Source: Hyphomonadaceae bacterium
GTDB taxonomy: Bacteria; Pseudomonadota; Alphaproteobacteria; Caulobacterales; Aquidulcibacteraceae
NCBI GenBank assembly: GCA_016791425.1
Contig: JAEUMQ010000015.1
Coordinates: forward strand, 20,742 to 84,741
Length of the DNA stretch: 64,000 nt
Reading direction: 5' to 3'
The first letter of the stretch is position 1, and every line of letters begins with the position of its first letter. A model generated the notes under the pieces. The model saw only the letters and a program-made list of their open reading frames with translations, made no database searches and was not told the origin of the DNA. This document shows positions 34,009-42,781 of the stretch, one piece after another. The position numbers and the translations under genes are program-made.

Positions 34009-34713
34009 ATGAGGAAGCTCGGCGGTTGCGACCTGGTGGGGCTCGTCGCGGGGCTGGCCGCGATGGCGCCGGGAACGGCCACGGCTGGCGCCTGGATCGC
34101 GCCCGAGGGCGGGCAAAGCATCTTCACGATGACCTACCGCGAGACCGAGACGACGCGCGTCGCGGAGGGCGACCTCTATCTGGAATACCCCGTCCATCGG
34201 CGCTGGTCGCTGGTGGCGCATCCGCGCTTCGAGACCGGCGCGGCGAGCGAGAGCGGATGGCGGGGCGATGCGGAGGTCGGCGCCAAGGCGGCGATCGCGC
34301 AGGGGCGCAACACCGTCGCGGCGCTGCAGGCGGGAGCGCTCTGGCGCTCCGAGCGCGAGGGCGAATGCGGCGCGGCCGGCGGCGAGGTGCGGGCGCTGGC
34401 GGGAGCGGGCTCGGGGCTTGGCGGCGGCTCGGGCTTCGTGAACGCGGAGGCGGCGTTGCGGGTCTATGGCGGCGGCTGCCAGCGGCAGCGCTATGAACTG
34501 ACGGCCGGCTACCGGCCGAGCGATAGCTGGCTCGCGCTCGGCCAGACTTCCATCGAGGCTGACCGCGACGGCGAGGCGGTGGTCAAGGCGCAGACCAGCA
34601 TCGTGCGCTTCTTCGGGGGCGCGGGACTACAGCTCGGGGTGCGGGTCCGGCTCGACGGGGAAGAGCGCGAGCCGGCGCTCGTGCTGGGACTTTGGGACGC
34701 AGTGCGACCTTAA
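34009..34713 (+). CDS. Exported protein, likely small outer membrane barrel, unknown function
   Basis: A 234-residue protein. Residues 1-26 form a signal peptide (cleavage after TATAGA is likely), then short alternating strands such as YELTAGYRPSDSWLALGQ and GLQLGVRVRLDGE, as in outer membrane barrels; it ends without a C-terminal aromatic. A GGGGGTGGG stretch precedes the ATG at 34,009. It resembles hypothetical exported proteins of alphaproteobacteria but I do not recognise a named family. Confidence 0.65.
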   Translation: MRKLGGCDLVGLVAGLAAMAPGTATAGAWIAPEGGQSIFTMTYRETETTRVAEGDLYLEYPVHRRWSLVAHPRFETGAASESGWRGDAEVGAKAAIAQGRNTVAALQAGALWRSEREGECGAAGGEVRALAGAGSGLGGGSGFVNAEAALRVYGGGCQRQRYELTAGYRPSDSWLALGQTSIEADRDGEAVVKAQTSIVRFFGGAGLQLGVRVRLDGEEREPALVLGLWDAVRP

Positions 34714-34828
34714 TTCGAGCCCAAATGCCATACTTATGGGGCCGCTTGCGCATTTTGTGGGTGGCAAGGGCCTCGCCAGGCGCCACATAAGATCGGAAGG
34801 CCCGATGTTTAGGCAATCGGCGGATTGG

Positions 34829-34866
34829 GGCCTTGCGAGACGTTGGGGTCACATATCCGCAAGGCC
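34829..34866. promoter_or_regulatory. Inverted repeat before the efflux adaptor gene
   Basis: GGCCTTGCG and CGCAAGGCC (9-bp arms, 20-base spacer) end 19 bases before the adaptor start. It may be a repressor operator or a leader hairpin. No regulator gene is adjacent. Confidence 0.4.
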
Positions 34867-34885
34867 TCCGTGCTAGAGGACGGGA

Positions 34886-36022
34886 ATGCCGAAATTGATT
34901 CAGCGTTACGGCTTCGCCGCGGCTGTCGTCGCGGGCTTGGCGCTGATGGCCGCCCTGGCGCTCGGCAAGGGGCTGGTCGGCGCGGCCGGGGAGGCGTTGG
35001 CCTCGCGGGGCCCCGCGGCGGCCAAGATGAAGGGCGATGCGCCGGAAGTGCGCGCCGCGCCGGTGCAAATCCACACCTTCTCCGACGCGATCCAGGCCAT
35101 CGGCAACGCCCAGGCCAAGGAGAGCATCCTCATCACGCCGAAATCGGCGGACGCGATCCGCGCGATCCGGTTCGAGAGCGGCGACCGGGTCAGCGTCGGA
35201 CAGGTGCTGGTGGAGATGTCGCGGGTCGAGCAGCAGGCGGACATCGCCGAGGCGACGGCGTCGCGCGAGGCGGCGGAGCGGGAGTATCGCCGGTTCCAGG
35301 AAGTCTATGACCAGGGCTTCGCGCCAAAGGCCCGGCTCGATGCGGCGAAAGCGGCGTTCGACGCGGCCGATGCGCGGCTGCGGGCCGGGCAGTCGCGCAG
35401 CTCCGACCGGCTGCTGCGGGCGCCGTTCGCGGGCGTGATGGGCCTCAGAACCGCAAGCCCGGGCCAGTATGTGCGGCCGGGCGACGCCATCGGCACGCTC
35501 GACGACATTTCCGAGATCAAGCTCGATTTCGACGTCGCGGAGACGCAGATCGCACGCTTGGCGCCGGGCGTGGCGATCTCGGCGCGCACGCAGGCCTATC
35601 CGGACGTCACGTTCGAAGGACGCATCTCGCAAGTGGACAGCCGCGTGGCGGCGCAGAGCCGCACGGTGCGCGTGCGCGCGGTGCTGCCGAACCCCGATGA
35701 GCGGTTGCGGCCCGGCATGCTGATGAGCGTCGAGATCCGCTCCAATCCGCGCCAGGCGCTGGCGATCCCGGAAGCCGCGATCATCGACGAGCAGGGCGGC
35801 TCCTACGTGTTCACGCTGACGTCTCGGGAAGGGCGGCTGGTGGCGGCGCGCACGCCGGTGCGCACGGCCGCGCGCGTGGCGGGCTGGATCGAAGTGGTGG
35901 ATGGCCTGCGGGAAGGCCAGCAGATCGTGGTGGAAGGCGTGCAGCGCGTGCGGCCGGATGCGCCGGTGCGGCTTGCGAACACGCCAGCGGGCGGCGCGCA
36001 GCTGAGGCAGCGCGGGAGCTAG
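34886..36022 (+). CDS. RND efflux periplasmic adaptor (HlyD/AcrA type)
   Basis: A 378-residue membrane fusion protein. It has an N-terminal hydrophobic anchor (residues 10-30), a lipoyl half (AIRFESGDRVSVGQVLVEM), a short helical hairpin (about 105-165) and the second lipoyl half LLRAPFAGVMGLRTASPGQYVRPGDAI, then the beta-barrel (DVAETQIARLAPG) and membrane-proximal domain (ALAIPEAAIIDEQGGSYVF). It bridges the inner-membrane RND pump at 36,212 to an outer membrane channel, which is not encoded here. Its TAG stop lies at the edge of a palindrome. Confidence 0.94.
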   Translation: MPKLIQRYGFAAAVVAGLALMAALALGKGLVGAAGEALASRGPAAAKMKGDAPEVRAAPVQIHTFSDAIQAIGNAQAKESILITPKSADAIRAIRFESGDRVSVGQVLVEMSRVEQQADIAEATASREAAEREYRRFQEVYDQGFAPKARLDAAKAAFDAADARLRAGQSRSSDRLLRAPFAGVMGLRTASPGQYVRPGDAIGTLDDISEIKLDFDVAETQIARLAPGVAISARTQAYPDVTFEGRISQVDSRVAAQSRTVRVRAVLPNPDERLRPGMLMSVEIRSNPRQALAIPEAAIIDEQGGSYVFTLTSREGRLVAARTPVRTAARVAGWIEVVDGLREGQQIVVEGVQRVRPDAPVRLANTPAGGAQLRQRGS

Positions 36023-36072
36023 ACCCGATCCCGTTTTGATTTCCTCAGATCAAAACGGGTCAATCGGGTCTA
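36020..36072. repeat. Palindrome starting at the adaptor stop codon
   Basis: Outer arms TAGACCCGAT/ATCGGGTCTA (36,020-36,029 with 36,063-36,072) enclose CCCGTTTTGAT-TTCCTCAG-ATCAAAACGGG (36,030-36,059). A 3-base bulge lies on the right arm. The first TAG is the adaptor's stop codon. Confidence 0.85.
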
Positions 36073-36082
36073 CGCTTTGCAT

Positions 36083-36135
36083 CTAGAGCGGTTCTCGTCC
36101 GAAAACCGCGTAACACTTTTCGGGAACCGCTCTAG
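36083..36135. repeat. CCGAAAAC palindrome, intact copy with CTAG ends
   Basis: Perfect 12-bp outer arms CTAGAGCGGTTC/GAACCGCTCTAG (36,083-36,094 with 36,124-36,135), a TCGT bulge on the left arm, and an inner stem CCGAAAA/TTTTCGG. The core resembles widespread alphaproteobacterial palindromes with CCGAAAACCG and ACTTTTCGG. It lies between the adaptor and pump genes. Confidence 0.88.
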
Positions 36136-36211
36136 GGCGCGTGCGAGGATGACCGAGCGATGAAGCGAGACAGAAAAGCCCGCCGTTCCGTGTTCTTGAG
36201 AGCGGCGTAGG

Positions 36212-39200
36212 GTGACGCTCTCCGACCTTTCGGTCCGCCGGCCGGTGCTGGCGACGGTGTTCTCGCTGCTCATTATCGTGTTCGGCGCGGTGGCCTTCTT
36301 CTCGCTGCCGCTGCGCGAATTGCCGGACGTCGATCGGCCGGTGGTTTCGATCTCGGTGACCTATCGCGGCGCGGCGGCGCCGGTGGTGGAAAACCAGGTC
36401 ACGCGGATCATCGAGGACCAGCTCTCGGGCATCGAGGGGATCGACCTCATCAATTCGATGAGCCGCGACGGGCGCGCATCGATCAATGTTGAGTTCCAGC
36501 TCTCGCGCAACCTGGAAGACGCCACCAACGACGTGCGCAACGCGGTGTCGCGCGCGCGGGGGCAATTGCCGGTCGATATCGACGAGCCGGTGATCGCCAA
36601 GACCGACGCGGACGCAGATCCCATCATCTGGTACGCGCTCTCCTCGACGTCGCGCAGTCGGCTGGAAGTCACCGACTACGCCAAGCGCTATATCGCCGAC
36701 CAGATCTCGGTGGTGGACGGCGTGGCCAACGTCTTCATCAACGGCACGCGCCCGGCGCTGCGCATCTGGCTCGACACCGATGGGCTCGCCGCGCGCGGGC
36801 TGACGGTCGATGACGTAGAGAGCGCGCTCAGGACACAGAATGTCGAGCTGCCGGCCGGCTATGTGGAAAGCCAGCAGCGCGACTATCAGGTGCGCGTGGA
36901 GCGCGCGTTCCAGACGCCGGAGGAGTTCGCGCGATTGCCGGTCGGGCGGGACCCGAGCGGGCCGGTGGTGCGGCTCGGGGACGTGGCGCGGATCGAGATG
37001 GCGCCGGAGGAGTCGCGCATCCTCTTCCGCATGAACGGGCGCGACACGATCGGCCTCGGGATCGTGCGGCAGTCGCGGTCGAACGCGCTTGCGGTCGGCG
37101 AGGGGGTGAAGGCGAAGGTGGAGCGCATCCGCGCGGACCTGCCGTCGGACATGCGCCTGGACCTGGCGTTCGATTCCACCGTGTTCATCGAGCGGGCGAT
37201 CGGGCGGGTGTGGCTTACGCTGCTCGAAGCGACGAGCCTCGTGGTCATCGTCATCTTCCTCTTCCTGGGGTCGATGCGGGCGGCGGCGATCCCGGCGGCC
37301 GTGGTGCCGGTCTGTCTCATCGGGGCGTTCGCGCTGCTCGCGGCGTTCGGATTCTCGATCAACCTCCTGACGCTGATGGCGCTCGTGCTGTCGATCGGGC
37401 TCGTGGTCGACGATTCGATCGTCGTGCTGGAGAACGTGCAGCGACGCATCGATACGCTCGGGGAGCCGCCGCTGGTTGCGGCCGAGCGCGGCACGCGACA
37501 GGTGTTCTTCGCGATCGTGGCGACGACGGCCGTGCTCATCGCTGTGTTTGCGCCGCTGCTGTTCGTCGGGGGCTATGTCGGGCGGCTGTTCATCGAGCTT
37601 GCTGCGACCGTGGCGGGGGTCGTGGTGATCTCGGCGTTCTGTGCGCTCTCGCTCTCGCCGATGATGTGCTCGAAGTTCCTCAAGCCCTCGCAGCAGGGCA
37701 CGGCGCTGCATCGCTTCGTGGAAAAGGCGGTCGGCGCGGCGCGGCGATCGTACCGGGCCTCGCTGGAGGCGGCGATGGAGGCCAAGGCGCTCGTCTTCAT
37801 CCTCTTCGGCGTGGTGGCGGGCGGCGGCGTGCTGCTCTTCACGCAGATCTCCTCGGAGCTCACGCCGAGCGAGGACCGCGGCATCGTCGTGGTGAACATG
37901 CAGGGACCGGAAGGCGCGGGCTTCGAATATTCCAGACGGATCATGGGCGAGATCGAGCCGACGCTCGTTGGCTATTCCAAGTCAGGCGAGGCGGCCGGCA
38001 TCATCGCGGTGGCGCCCAGCTTCTGGGACGCCGGTTCGAACCGCTTCTCCTCCGGCTTCGCGCGGCTGTCGCTGGTGGACTGGGAAAAGCGCCACAAGAG
38101 TGCGTTCGACATCGCCGGCGAGCTCAACGCAAAGCTCGGGCAGATCCCCGGCGCGGTGATCCGCGTGTTCACGCCAGATCCCTTCAATCGCGGCAGCGGC
38201 GATTTCAATCTCGCGCTGCTCGGCAGCGATCCGGCGATGCTCGCGGCTGTCGGGGACCGCATCGTCGCGCGGGCGCGGGAGAACCCGCGCATGCTGCGGC
38301 CGCGGATCGATTACGAGCCGAATTCGCCGCGCGTGCTCGTCGATATCGATCGCGACCGGGCCGCCGCGCTCGGCGTCTCGGTGCAGGCGATCGGGCGCAC
38401 GCTCGAAGCGACGATGGGGGCGCGGCGCGTCAACACGATCTCGGACCGGGGCCAGGAATATTACGTCTTCCTGCAGTCGGAGCGGCAGGCGCGCTCGAAC
38501 ATCTCCGATCTTGCGAACCGCTATGTGCGCTCGGAGCGCACGGGCGAACTCGTGCCGCTGGCCACCATCATCTCGTTCAAGACGGCGGGCGATGCGGCCG
38601 AGCGGCGACGGCTCAACCGGCAGACGCGGGTGTCGATCCAGACGGCGCTCGCGCCGGGCTACGCGGTCGGCGACGCGATCAAGTTCCTGGAGCCGATCGC
38701 GCGCCAGGAGATCGGCGACCAGCCGATCACGATCGATTATCTTGGGCAGGCGCGGCAGTTCCGGGAGGCGTCAGGCGCGATCGGGTTCGTGTTCCTCTTT
38801 TCGCTGGTGATCGTGTTCCTGGTGCTGGCGGCGCAGTTCGAGAGCTTCATCCATCCCATAACGATCATGGTGACGGTGCCGCTGGCGATCGCGGGCGGGC
38901 TCTTCGGGCTCTACATGTTCGGCGGCACGCTCAACATCTACAGCCAGATCGGCCTCGTCATTCTCATCGCACTGGCGGCGAAGAACGGCATCCTGATCGT
39001 GGAGTTCGCCAATCAGCTCAGGGACGAAGGCAAATCCGTGCGCGAGGCGATCCTGGAATCGGCGGATCTGCGCATGCGGCCGATCCTGATGACGAGCCTG
39101 GCGACGATCGCGGGTTCGGTTCCGCTCATCCTCGGGCACGGGGCGGGCGCGGAGAGCCGGCAGACGATCGGCGTGGTGATCTTCTTCGGGCTGCTCGTTT

Positions 39201-39328
39201 CCACGATGCTCACGCTCTTCGTGGCGCCGGTGGTGTACGACCTCCTCGCCAAGCGCACGCGCTCGCCGGAAGAGACGGGCAAGATGATCGACAGCTACGC
39301 CGAGGGCGAAGCGACGCCGGCGGAATGA
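36212..39328 (+). CDS. RND efflux pump inner-membrane subunit (HAE1/AcrB-like)
   Basis: A 1038-residue proton-driven multidrug or solvent exporter with 12 transmembrane helices and two large periplasmic loops. It begins at GTG (MTLSDLSVRRPVLATVFSLL), the usual amphipathic start. Proton-relay residues are in helix 4 (SIGLVVDDSIVVLENVQRR), and the repeat LAAQFESFIHPITIMVTVPLA marks helix 8-9. It works with the adaptor just upstream; a 189-bp gap with two palindromes separates them. No TolC-type gene is visible. Substrate unknown. Confidence 0.96.
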   Translation: MTLSDLSVRRPVLATVFSLLIIVFGAVAFFSLPLRELPDVDRPVVSISVTYRGAAAPVVENQVTRIIEDQLSGIEGIDLINSMSRDGRASINVEFQLSRNLEDATNDVRNAVSRARGQLPVDIDEPVIAKTDADADPIIWYALSSTSRSRLEVTDYAKRYIADQISVVDGVANVFINGTRPALRIWLDTDGLAARGLTVDDVESALRTQNVELPAGYVESQQRDYQVRVERAFQTPEEFARLPVGRDPSGPVVRLGDVARIEMAPEESRILFRMNGRDTIGLGIVRQSRSNALAVGEGVKAKVERIRADLPSDMRLDLAFDSTVFIERAIGRVWLTLLEATSLVVIVIFLFLGSMRAAAIPAAVVPVCLIGAFALLAAFGFSINLLTLMALVLSIGLVVDDSIVVLENVQRRIDTLGEPPLVAAERGTRQVFFAIVATTAVLIAVFAPLLFVGGYVGRLFIELAATVAGVVVISAFCALSLSPMMCSKFLKPSQQGTALHRFVEKAVGAARRSYRASLEAAMEAKALVFILFGVVAGGGVLLFTQISSELTPSEDRGIVVVNMQGPEGAGFEYSRRIMGEIEPTLVGYSKSGEAAGIIAVAPSFWDAGSNRFSSGFARLSLVDWEKRHKSAFDIAGELNAKLGQIPGAVIRVFTPDPFNRGSGDFNLALLGSDPAMLAAVGDRIVARARENPRMLRPRIDYEPNSPRVLVDIDRDRAAALGVSVQAIGRTLEATMGARRVNTISDRGQEYYVFLQSERQARSNISDLANRYVRSERTGELVPLATIISFKTAGDAAERRRLNRQTRVSIQTALAPGYAVGDAIKFLEPIARQEIGDQPITIDYLGQARQFREASGAIGFVFLFSLVIVFLVLAAQFESFIHPITIMVTVPLAIAGGLFGLYMFGGTLNIYSQIGLVILIALAAKNGILIVEFANQLRDEGKSVREAILESADLRMRPILMTSLATIAGSVPLILGHGAGAESRQTIGVVIFFGLLVSTMLTLFVAPVVYDLLAKRTRSPEETGKMIDSYAEGEATPAE

Positions 39329-39344
39329 TCCGTGTGCGGACGCT

Positions 39345-39845
39345 CTAGCGTTGGGATTCGGCGGCGATGTAGGCGATCACGTCGCGCCGATCCTCAGGCT
39401 TGCGCAGACCGGCGAAGACCATGAGCGTGCCGGGAACGACGTCGCGCGGGCGCGTGAGGTAACGGTCGAGCGTGGCGAAGTCCCAGGTGACGCCGGCATT
39501 GGCCATGGCCGGCGAGTAGCGGAAATCGGGCGCGCGGCCGGAGGGATGGCCGTAGGTGTCGTGCAGGTTGGGGCCGACGCGGTTGCCGCCGCCCTTCTCC
39601 ACGACGTGGCACGAGCGGCACTGGGCGAAGACGCGTCGGCCGTTCTCGTAATTGCCTTCGTTCAGCGGCGCGGGAAGCGCGGCCACCAGGGCCTGCAGCT
39701 CCTCGGCCGAGGGGCCCGGCGCCGCGGCAGGTTGGGGCGCCGTCGCCTGCGCGGCGGGCGCGGGCGCCGAGGCCGGTTCCGAAGACTGGCCGCAGGCGCC
39801 CAGAGCAAGAGTAACGGCGACGGCGGCGGCAATGGCGATGCGCAT
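39345..39845 (-). CDS. Lipoprotein cytochrome c (c2/c550-like)
   Basis: A 166-residue protein. Residues 1-17 are a lipoprotein signal with lipobox LALGAC. A Pro/Ala-rich linker (about 20-60) leads to a monoheme class I cytochrome c domain: heme site CRSCH, GNRVGPNLHDTYG and the sixth-ligand methionine in VPGTLMVFAGL. It should shuttle electrons while tethered to the membrane, facing the periplasm. The start at 39,845 places the lipobox properly; an upstream ATG at 39,884 adds residues that do not fit a signal. Convergent with the pump gene, 16 bp apart. Confidence 0.9.
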   Translation of the reverse strand: MRIAIAAAVAVTLALGACGQSSEPASAPAPAAQATAPQPAAAPGPSAEELQALVAALPAPLNEGNYENGRRVFAQCRSCHVVEKGGGNRVGPNLHDTYGHPSGRAPDFRYSPAMANAGVTWDFATLDRYLTRPRDVVPGTLMVFAGLRKPEDRRDVIAYIAAESQR

Positions 39846-40026
39846 GTCTAAACTCCCCGGGGGTGGGGGGAGATTGCGCCGCACTCGCAGGCGCGCAAGG
39901 GGCGCGCCTGCACACGGGCGTGCGTCAGGGCGACGCGCATTCGCGCTCGACGCGGCCTGATTCCGATATGCGCGCCATGGTTGCGGGCGGAGGCGGCGCG
40001 GCTAAACTCGCCGGCGGAGGCGAACC

Positions 40027-40227
40027 ATGGCGCGGCTTCTCAGCGAACGACATGAACATTGCCAATGCCGGCACGGTTGTCCGACGTCCGCGATCATCAA
40101 GAAATGGGATTGCGGCTGTGTGGAGGTGAGGATCCTCAACGATCGGCCCGCGGGGCGGGACTGCACGAATTTCAGCGCCATGCGCCGGCAGTGTGGGCGC
40201 AGCGGCGCGCCCAGGCACGGCTCCTGA
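40027..40227 (+). CDS. Cysteine-rich small protein, unknown function
   Basis: A 66-residue protein with seven cysteines and two nearby histidines: HEHCQCRHGC, WDCGCVEV, DCTNF and QCGR. Spacing suggests a zinc-binding or disulfide-rich fold. GGAGG lies six bases before the ATG, a good ribosome site. I do not recognise the family; it may be chance, but the clear Shine-Dalgarno and cysteine pattern favour a gene. Confidence 0.5.
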   Translation: MARLLSERHEHCQCRHGCPTSAIIKKWDCGCVEVRILNDRPAGRDCTNFSAMRRQCGRSGAPRHGS

Positions 40228-40238
40228 CCCGTCTCCGG

Positions 40239-40322
40239 CTAGTGCAGGATCGGATAGAGGGCCATCACGGCGACGGCGAAGGCGGCCATCACAGGCATGA
40301 AATTCGAGATCGTCATCGTCAT
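40239..40322 (-). CDS. Predicted 27-residue membrane peptide
   Basis: Reads MTMTISNFMPVMAAF then AVAVMALYPILH, one hydrophobic helix. GAGGG directly precedes the ATG. It starts four bases after the stop of another small hydrophobic ORF on the same strand. Below normal gene-finding limits; treated as a candidate. Confidence 0.35.
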   Translation of the reverse strand: MTMTISNFMPVMAAFAVAVMALYPILH

Positions 40323-40326
40323 TCCC

Positions 40327-40425
40327 TCAGGCGACCATCCCCGCCGCCATCGTCGCCATAGGATACGCAGCAAGGGCCCAGAGGGTTGCCGCGGCGATCA
40401 GGGTGATGAGGCGCAGGGCCGTCAT
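40327..40425 (-). CDS. Predicted 32-residue membrane peptide
   Basis: Reads MTALRLITLIAAATLWALAA then YPMATMAAGMVA, a single hydrophobic helix with a positive N-terminus. GGAACGAG lies upstream of the ATG. Both peptides share the LYP or AYP pattern near the membrane end. Candidate small operon with the ORF at 40,239-40,322. Confidence 0.35.
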   Translation of the reverse strand: MTALRLITLIAAATLWALAAYPMATMAAGMVA

Positions 40426-40472
40426 GGCTCGTTCCAACAATCCACAGATAGGGGCTCGCTTGGAGAGATGCC

Positions 40473-40486
40473 GTGACCAGGGTCAC
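40473..40486. promoter_or_regulatory. GTGACC-AG-GGTCAC inverted repeat
   Basis: A perfect 6-bp dyad 48 bases upstream of the small membrane-peptide pair and downstream of tRNA-Thr. It could be an operator; no T-tract supports a terminator. Confidence 0.3.
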
Positions 40487-40529
40487 TGGATGCGTTGAGT
40501 CCCCCGCGCGCGGGCGCGCAGTTCGGACG

Positions 40530-40602
40530 TGCCGCCAGAGGGACTCGAACCCCCGACCTTCTGATTACAAATCAGCTGCTCTACCAACTGAGCTATGGCG
40601 GC
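40530..40602 (-). tRNA. tRNA-Thr (TGT)
   Basis: Minus-strand cloverleaf with acceptor stem GCCGCCA/TGGCGGC, D-arm AGCTCAGTTGGTAGAGC, anticodon arm CTGAT-TTGTAAT-ATCAG giving TGT, and T-loop GGTTCGAGTCC. CCA is not encoded. It begins 12 bases beyond the hutG stop and may be cut from that transcript. Confidence 0.96.
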
Positions 40603-40614
40603 GTGAGGCGCTTC

Positions 40615-41445
40615 CTAGCGGGCCTTGGACGCGAAATCGAGGCAGGCGGCGAGGACGGCGCGGAGGATGGCGCGGCAGTCGGCGGCGCCTGCTTCGTCAA
40701 AGGGCGTGGGCCAGGCGGTTTCGGTGAAGGTCTCGGGCTCGCGCATATAGGTGCGGGCGGCGAGCTCCATCTGGACGGCGTGCACGCCCTCGCCGGGGCG
40801 GCCGTAATGGCGGGTGATCCAGCCGCCCTTGAAGCGGTCATCGACGACATGGCTGTAGGATGAAGCCGCGCAGACGCGCGCGACGGCGTCGGCGAGCGCG
40901 GGGGCGCAGGCGGCGTGGGAATTGGTTCCGATGTTGAAATTGGGAAGCTGGCCGTCGAAGAGGCGCGGGGCGGTCGAGCGGATCGAGTGCGCGTCATAGA
41001 GCACGACATCGGCGTGCGATGCGCGCAGGCGCGCGAGCTCGGCGGCGAGCGCGGTGTGGTAGGGCTCGAAATAGCGGGCGCGGCGCGCGGCGATTTCGTC
41101 CGTGTCCGGTGCATCGCCTGGGCGGTAGAGCGGCTCGCCGTCGAAGGTCTCGGTCGGGCACAGGCCCGTGGTGATTTGGCCCGGATAGAGCGAGGCGCCG
41201 GAGGGATCGCGGTTCACGTCGATCACGGTGCGCGAGATGCGCGTGGCGATGAGCGTGGCGCCCATGTCGGCGGCGAAGGCGTAGAGGCGATCGACCCACC
41301 AATCGGCGTCCTTGCGGGCGAGCCAGGGCGAGACGAGGCGGGGACTGTCTTTGGGCTCAAGGGCGGCGAGATCGGTTCCGGCATGCGGGACGCTGACGAT
41401 GAGGGGCGCCTGCCCGCGGACGATGTGAAGCCAATCAGGATGCAT
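40615..41445 (-). CDS. hutG: N-formylglutamate amidohydrolase
   Basis: A 276-residue enzyme that releases glutamate and formate from N-formylglutamate, the last step of the five-step histidine breakdown route. Motifs: LIVSVPHAGTDL (metal histidine), ISRTVIDVNRDPSG, YDAHSIRS and NIGTNSHAAC. Choosing the ATG at 41,445 gives the normal length; an ATG at 41,481 would overlap hutF on the other strand. Divergent from hutF with 34 bp between, so the pair shares a promoter region. Confidence 0.93.
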   Translation of the reverse strand: MHPDWLHIVRGQAPLIVSVPHAGTDLAALEPKDSPRLVSPWLARKDADWWVDRLYAFAADMGATLIATRISRTVIDVNRDPSGASLYPGQITTGLCPTETFDGEPLYRPGDAPDTDEIAARRARYFEPYHTALAAELARLRASHADVVLYDAHSIRSTAPRLFDGQLPNFNIGTNSHAACAPALADAVARVCAASSYSHVVDDRFKGGWITRHYGRPGEGVHAVQMELAARTYMREPETFTETAWPTPFDEAGAADCRAILRAVLAACLDFASKAR

Positions 41446-41479
41446 GGCGGCTTGTAGCGCGTTCGCGTATGGAATCGCC

Positions 41480-42781
41480 ATGACCAAGCTCTTCTTCGGC
41501 GAGGCGCTGTTGCCCGGGGGATGGGCGCGCAATGTGCGCGTCGAGATCGCCGACGGCGTGATCGCAAGCGTCGTTGCGGATGCGGCGCCGGAGGGCGAGC
41601 GTCACGCAATTGCGCTGCCAGGGCTGGGGAATGTGCATTCGCATGCGTTCCAGCGGGGGATGGCGGGCCGGACGGAGGTCGCGGGGCCGGCGAGCCGGGA
41701 CAATGGAGCGGACACGTTCTGGACCTGGCGCGAGGGCATGTACCGGTTCGGGCTCAAGCTCACGCCGGACGACATGGAGGCGATCGCGGCGCTGGCGTTC
41801 GCGGAGATGCTGGAGGGCGGGTTCACGCATGTGGAGGAATTCCACTACCTGCACCATGCGCCGGATGGCGCGCGATACGACAATGTTGCGGAGATGAGCG
41901 CGCGGATCTTCGCAGCGGGCGGGGCTGCGGGGATCGGCGTGACGCTCGTGCCGGTGTTTTACGCGCACGGCGGGTTCGGGCCGCAGCCGCCCAGTGCGCG
42001 GCAGGCGCGCTTCCTCAACGATCTGGAGAGCTATGCGCGGCTGGTCGATGCGGCGCGGGCGTATGGCGCGACAGGCGTGGCGGCGCATTCGCTGCGCGCG
42101 GCGACGCTTGAGGACGTGCGGGCGGTGGCGGCCATGGGCGCGCCGATGCACATCCATGTCGCGGAGCAGACGAAGGAAGTGGACGATTGCATCGCGGCGC
42201 TCGGCGCGCGGCCGGTGGCGCTGCTGCTCGACAATGCGCCGGTGGATCGCAGCTGGCGGCTGGTGCACGCGACGCACATGGATGCGCAAGAGACCGCGCG
42301 GCTTGCCCAAACCGGCGCGGCGGCGGCGCTTTGTCCGATCACGGAGGCCAATCTCGGCGACGGCCTCTTCCCGGCCAAGCCTTATCTCGACGCGGGCGGA
42401 CGGATTGCGATCGGATCGGATTCCAATGTGCGGATCGATGCGGCGGAGGAGTTGCGCACGCTCGAATACGGGCAGCGGCTTGCGACGCGCACGCGCAACG
42501 TGCTGGCCATGCCCGGCGGTTCGACGGGGCGGCGCTTGTTCGACCTCGCGCTGGAGGGCGGCGAGACCGGCGGGATCGCGATCGGGGCGAGCGCCGACAT
42601 CGTCAGCCTCGATGTCGCGGCGGAAGGCGACGCCATCCTCGATGCGTGGATCTTCGCGCGCGCGCCGATCGATTGCGTGTGGCGCGGCGGGCGCAAGCTC
42701 GTCGAGGCGGGACGGCATGTCGCGAAAGGCCCGATCGCGGCGCGCGCGCGTGCGGCGATGGAGCGGCTCAGAGCTGGGTAG
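41480..42781 (+). CDS. hutF: Formimidoylglutamate deiminase
   Basis: A 433-residue amidohydrolase that converts N-formimidoylglutamate to N-formylglutamate plus ammonia, feeding HutG. Zn ligands are in NVHSHAFQRGM, HIHVAEQTKEVDDC, LVHATHMD and GSDSNVRIDAAEELR; the FWTWREGMYRFG segment is typical of HutF. hutU, hutH and hutI are not in the window. Its last 14 bases overlap the convergent kinase gene. Confidence 0.95.
   Translation: MTKLFFGEALLPGGWARNVRVEIADGVIASVVADAAPEGERHAIALPGLGNVHSHAFQRGMAGRTEVAGPASRDNGADTFWTWREGMYRFGLKLTPDDMEAIAALAFAEMLEGGFTHVEEFHYLHHAPDGARYDNVAEMSARIFAAGGAAGIGVTLVPVFYAHGGFGPQPPSARQARFLNDLESYARLVDAARAYGATGVAAHSLRAATLEDVRAVAAMGAPMHIHVAEQTKEVDDCIAALGARPVALLLDNAPVDRSWRLVHATHMDAQETARLAQTGAAAALCPITEANLGDGLFPAKPYLDAGGRIAIGSDSNVRIDAAEELRTLEYGQRLATRTRNVLAMPGGSTGRRLFDLALEGGETGGIAIGASADIVSLDVAAEGDAILDAWIFARAPIDCVWRGGRKLVEAGRHVAKGPIAARARAAMERLRAG

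Noticed and set aside
36083..37711. Minus-strand ORF of 542 codons opposite the RND pump
   Set aside because: His/Arg/Asp-rich antisense artefact of the conserved pump sequence.
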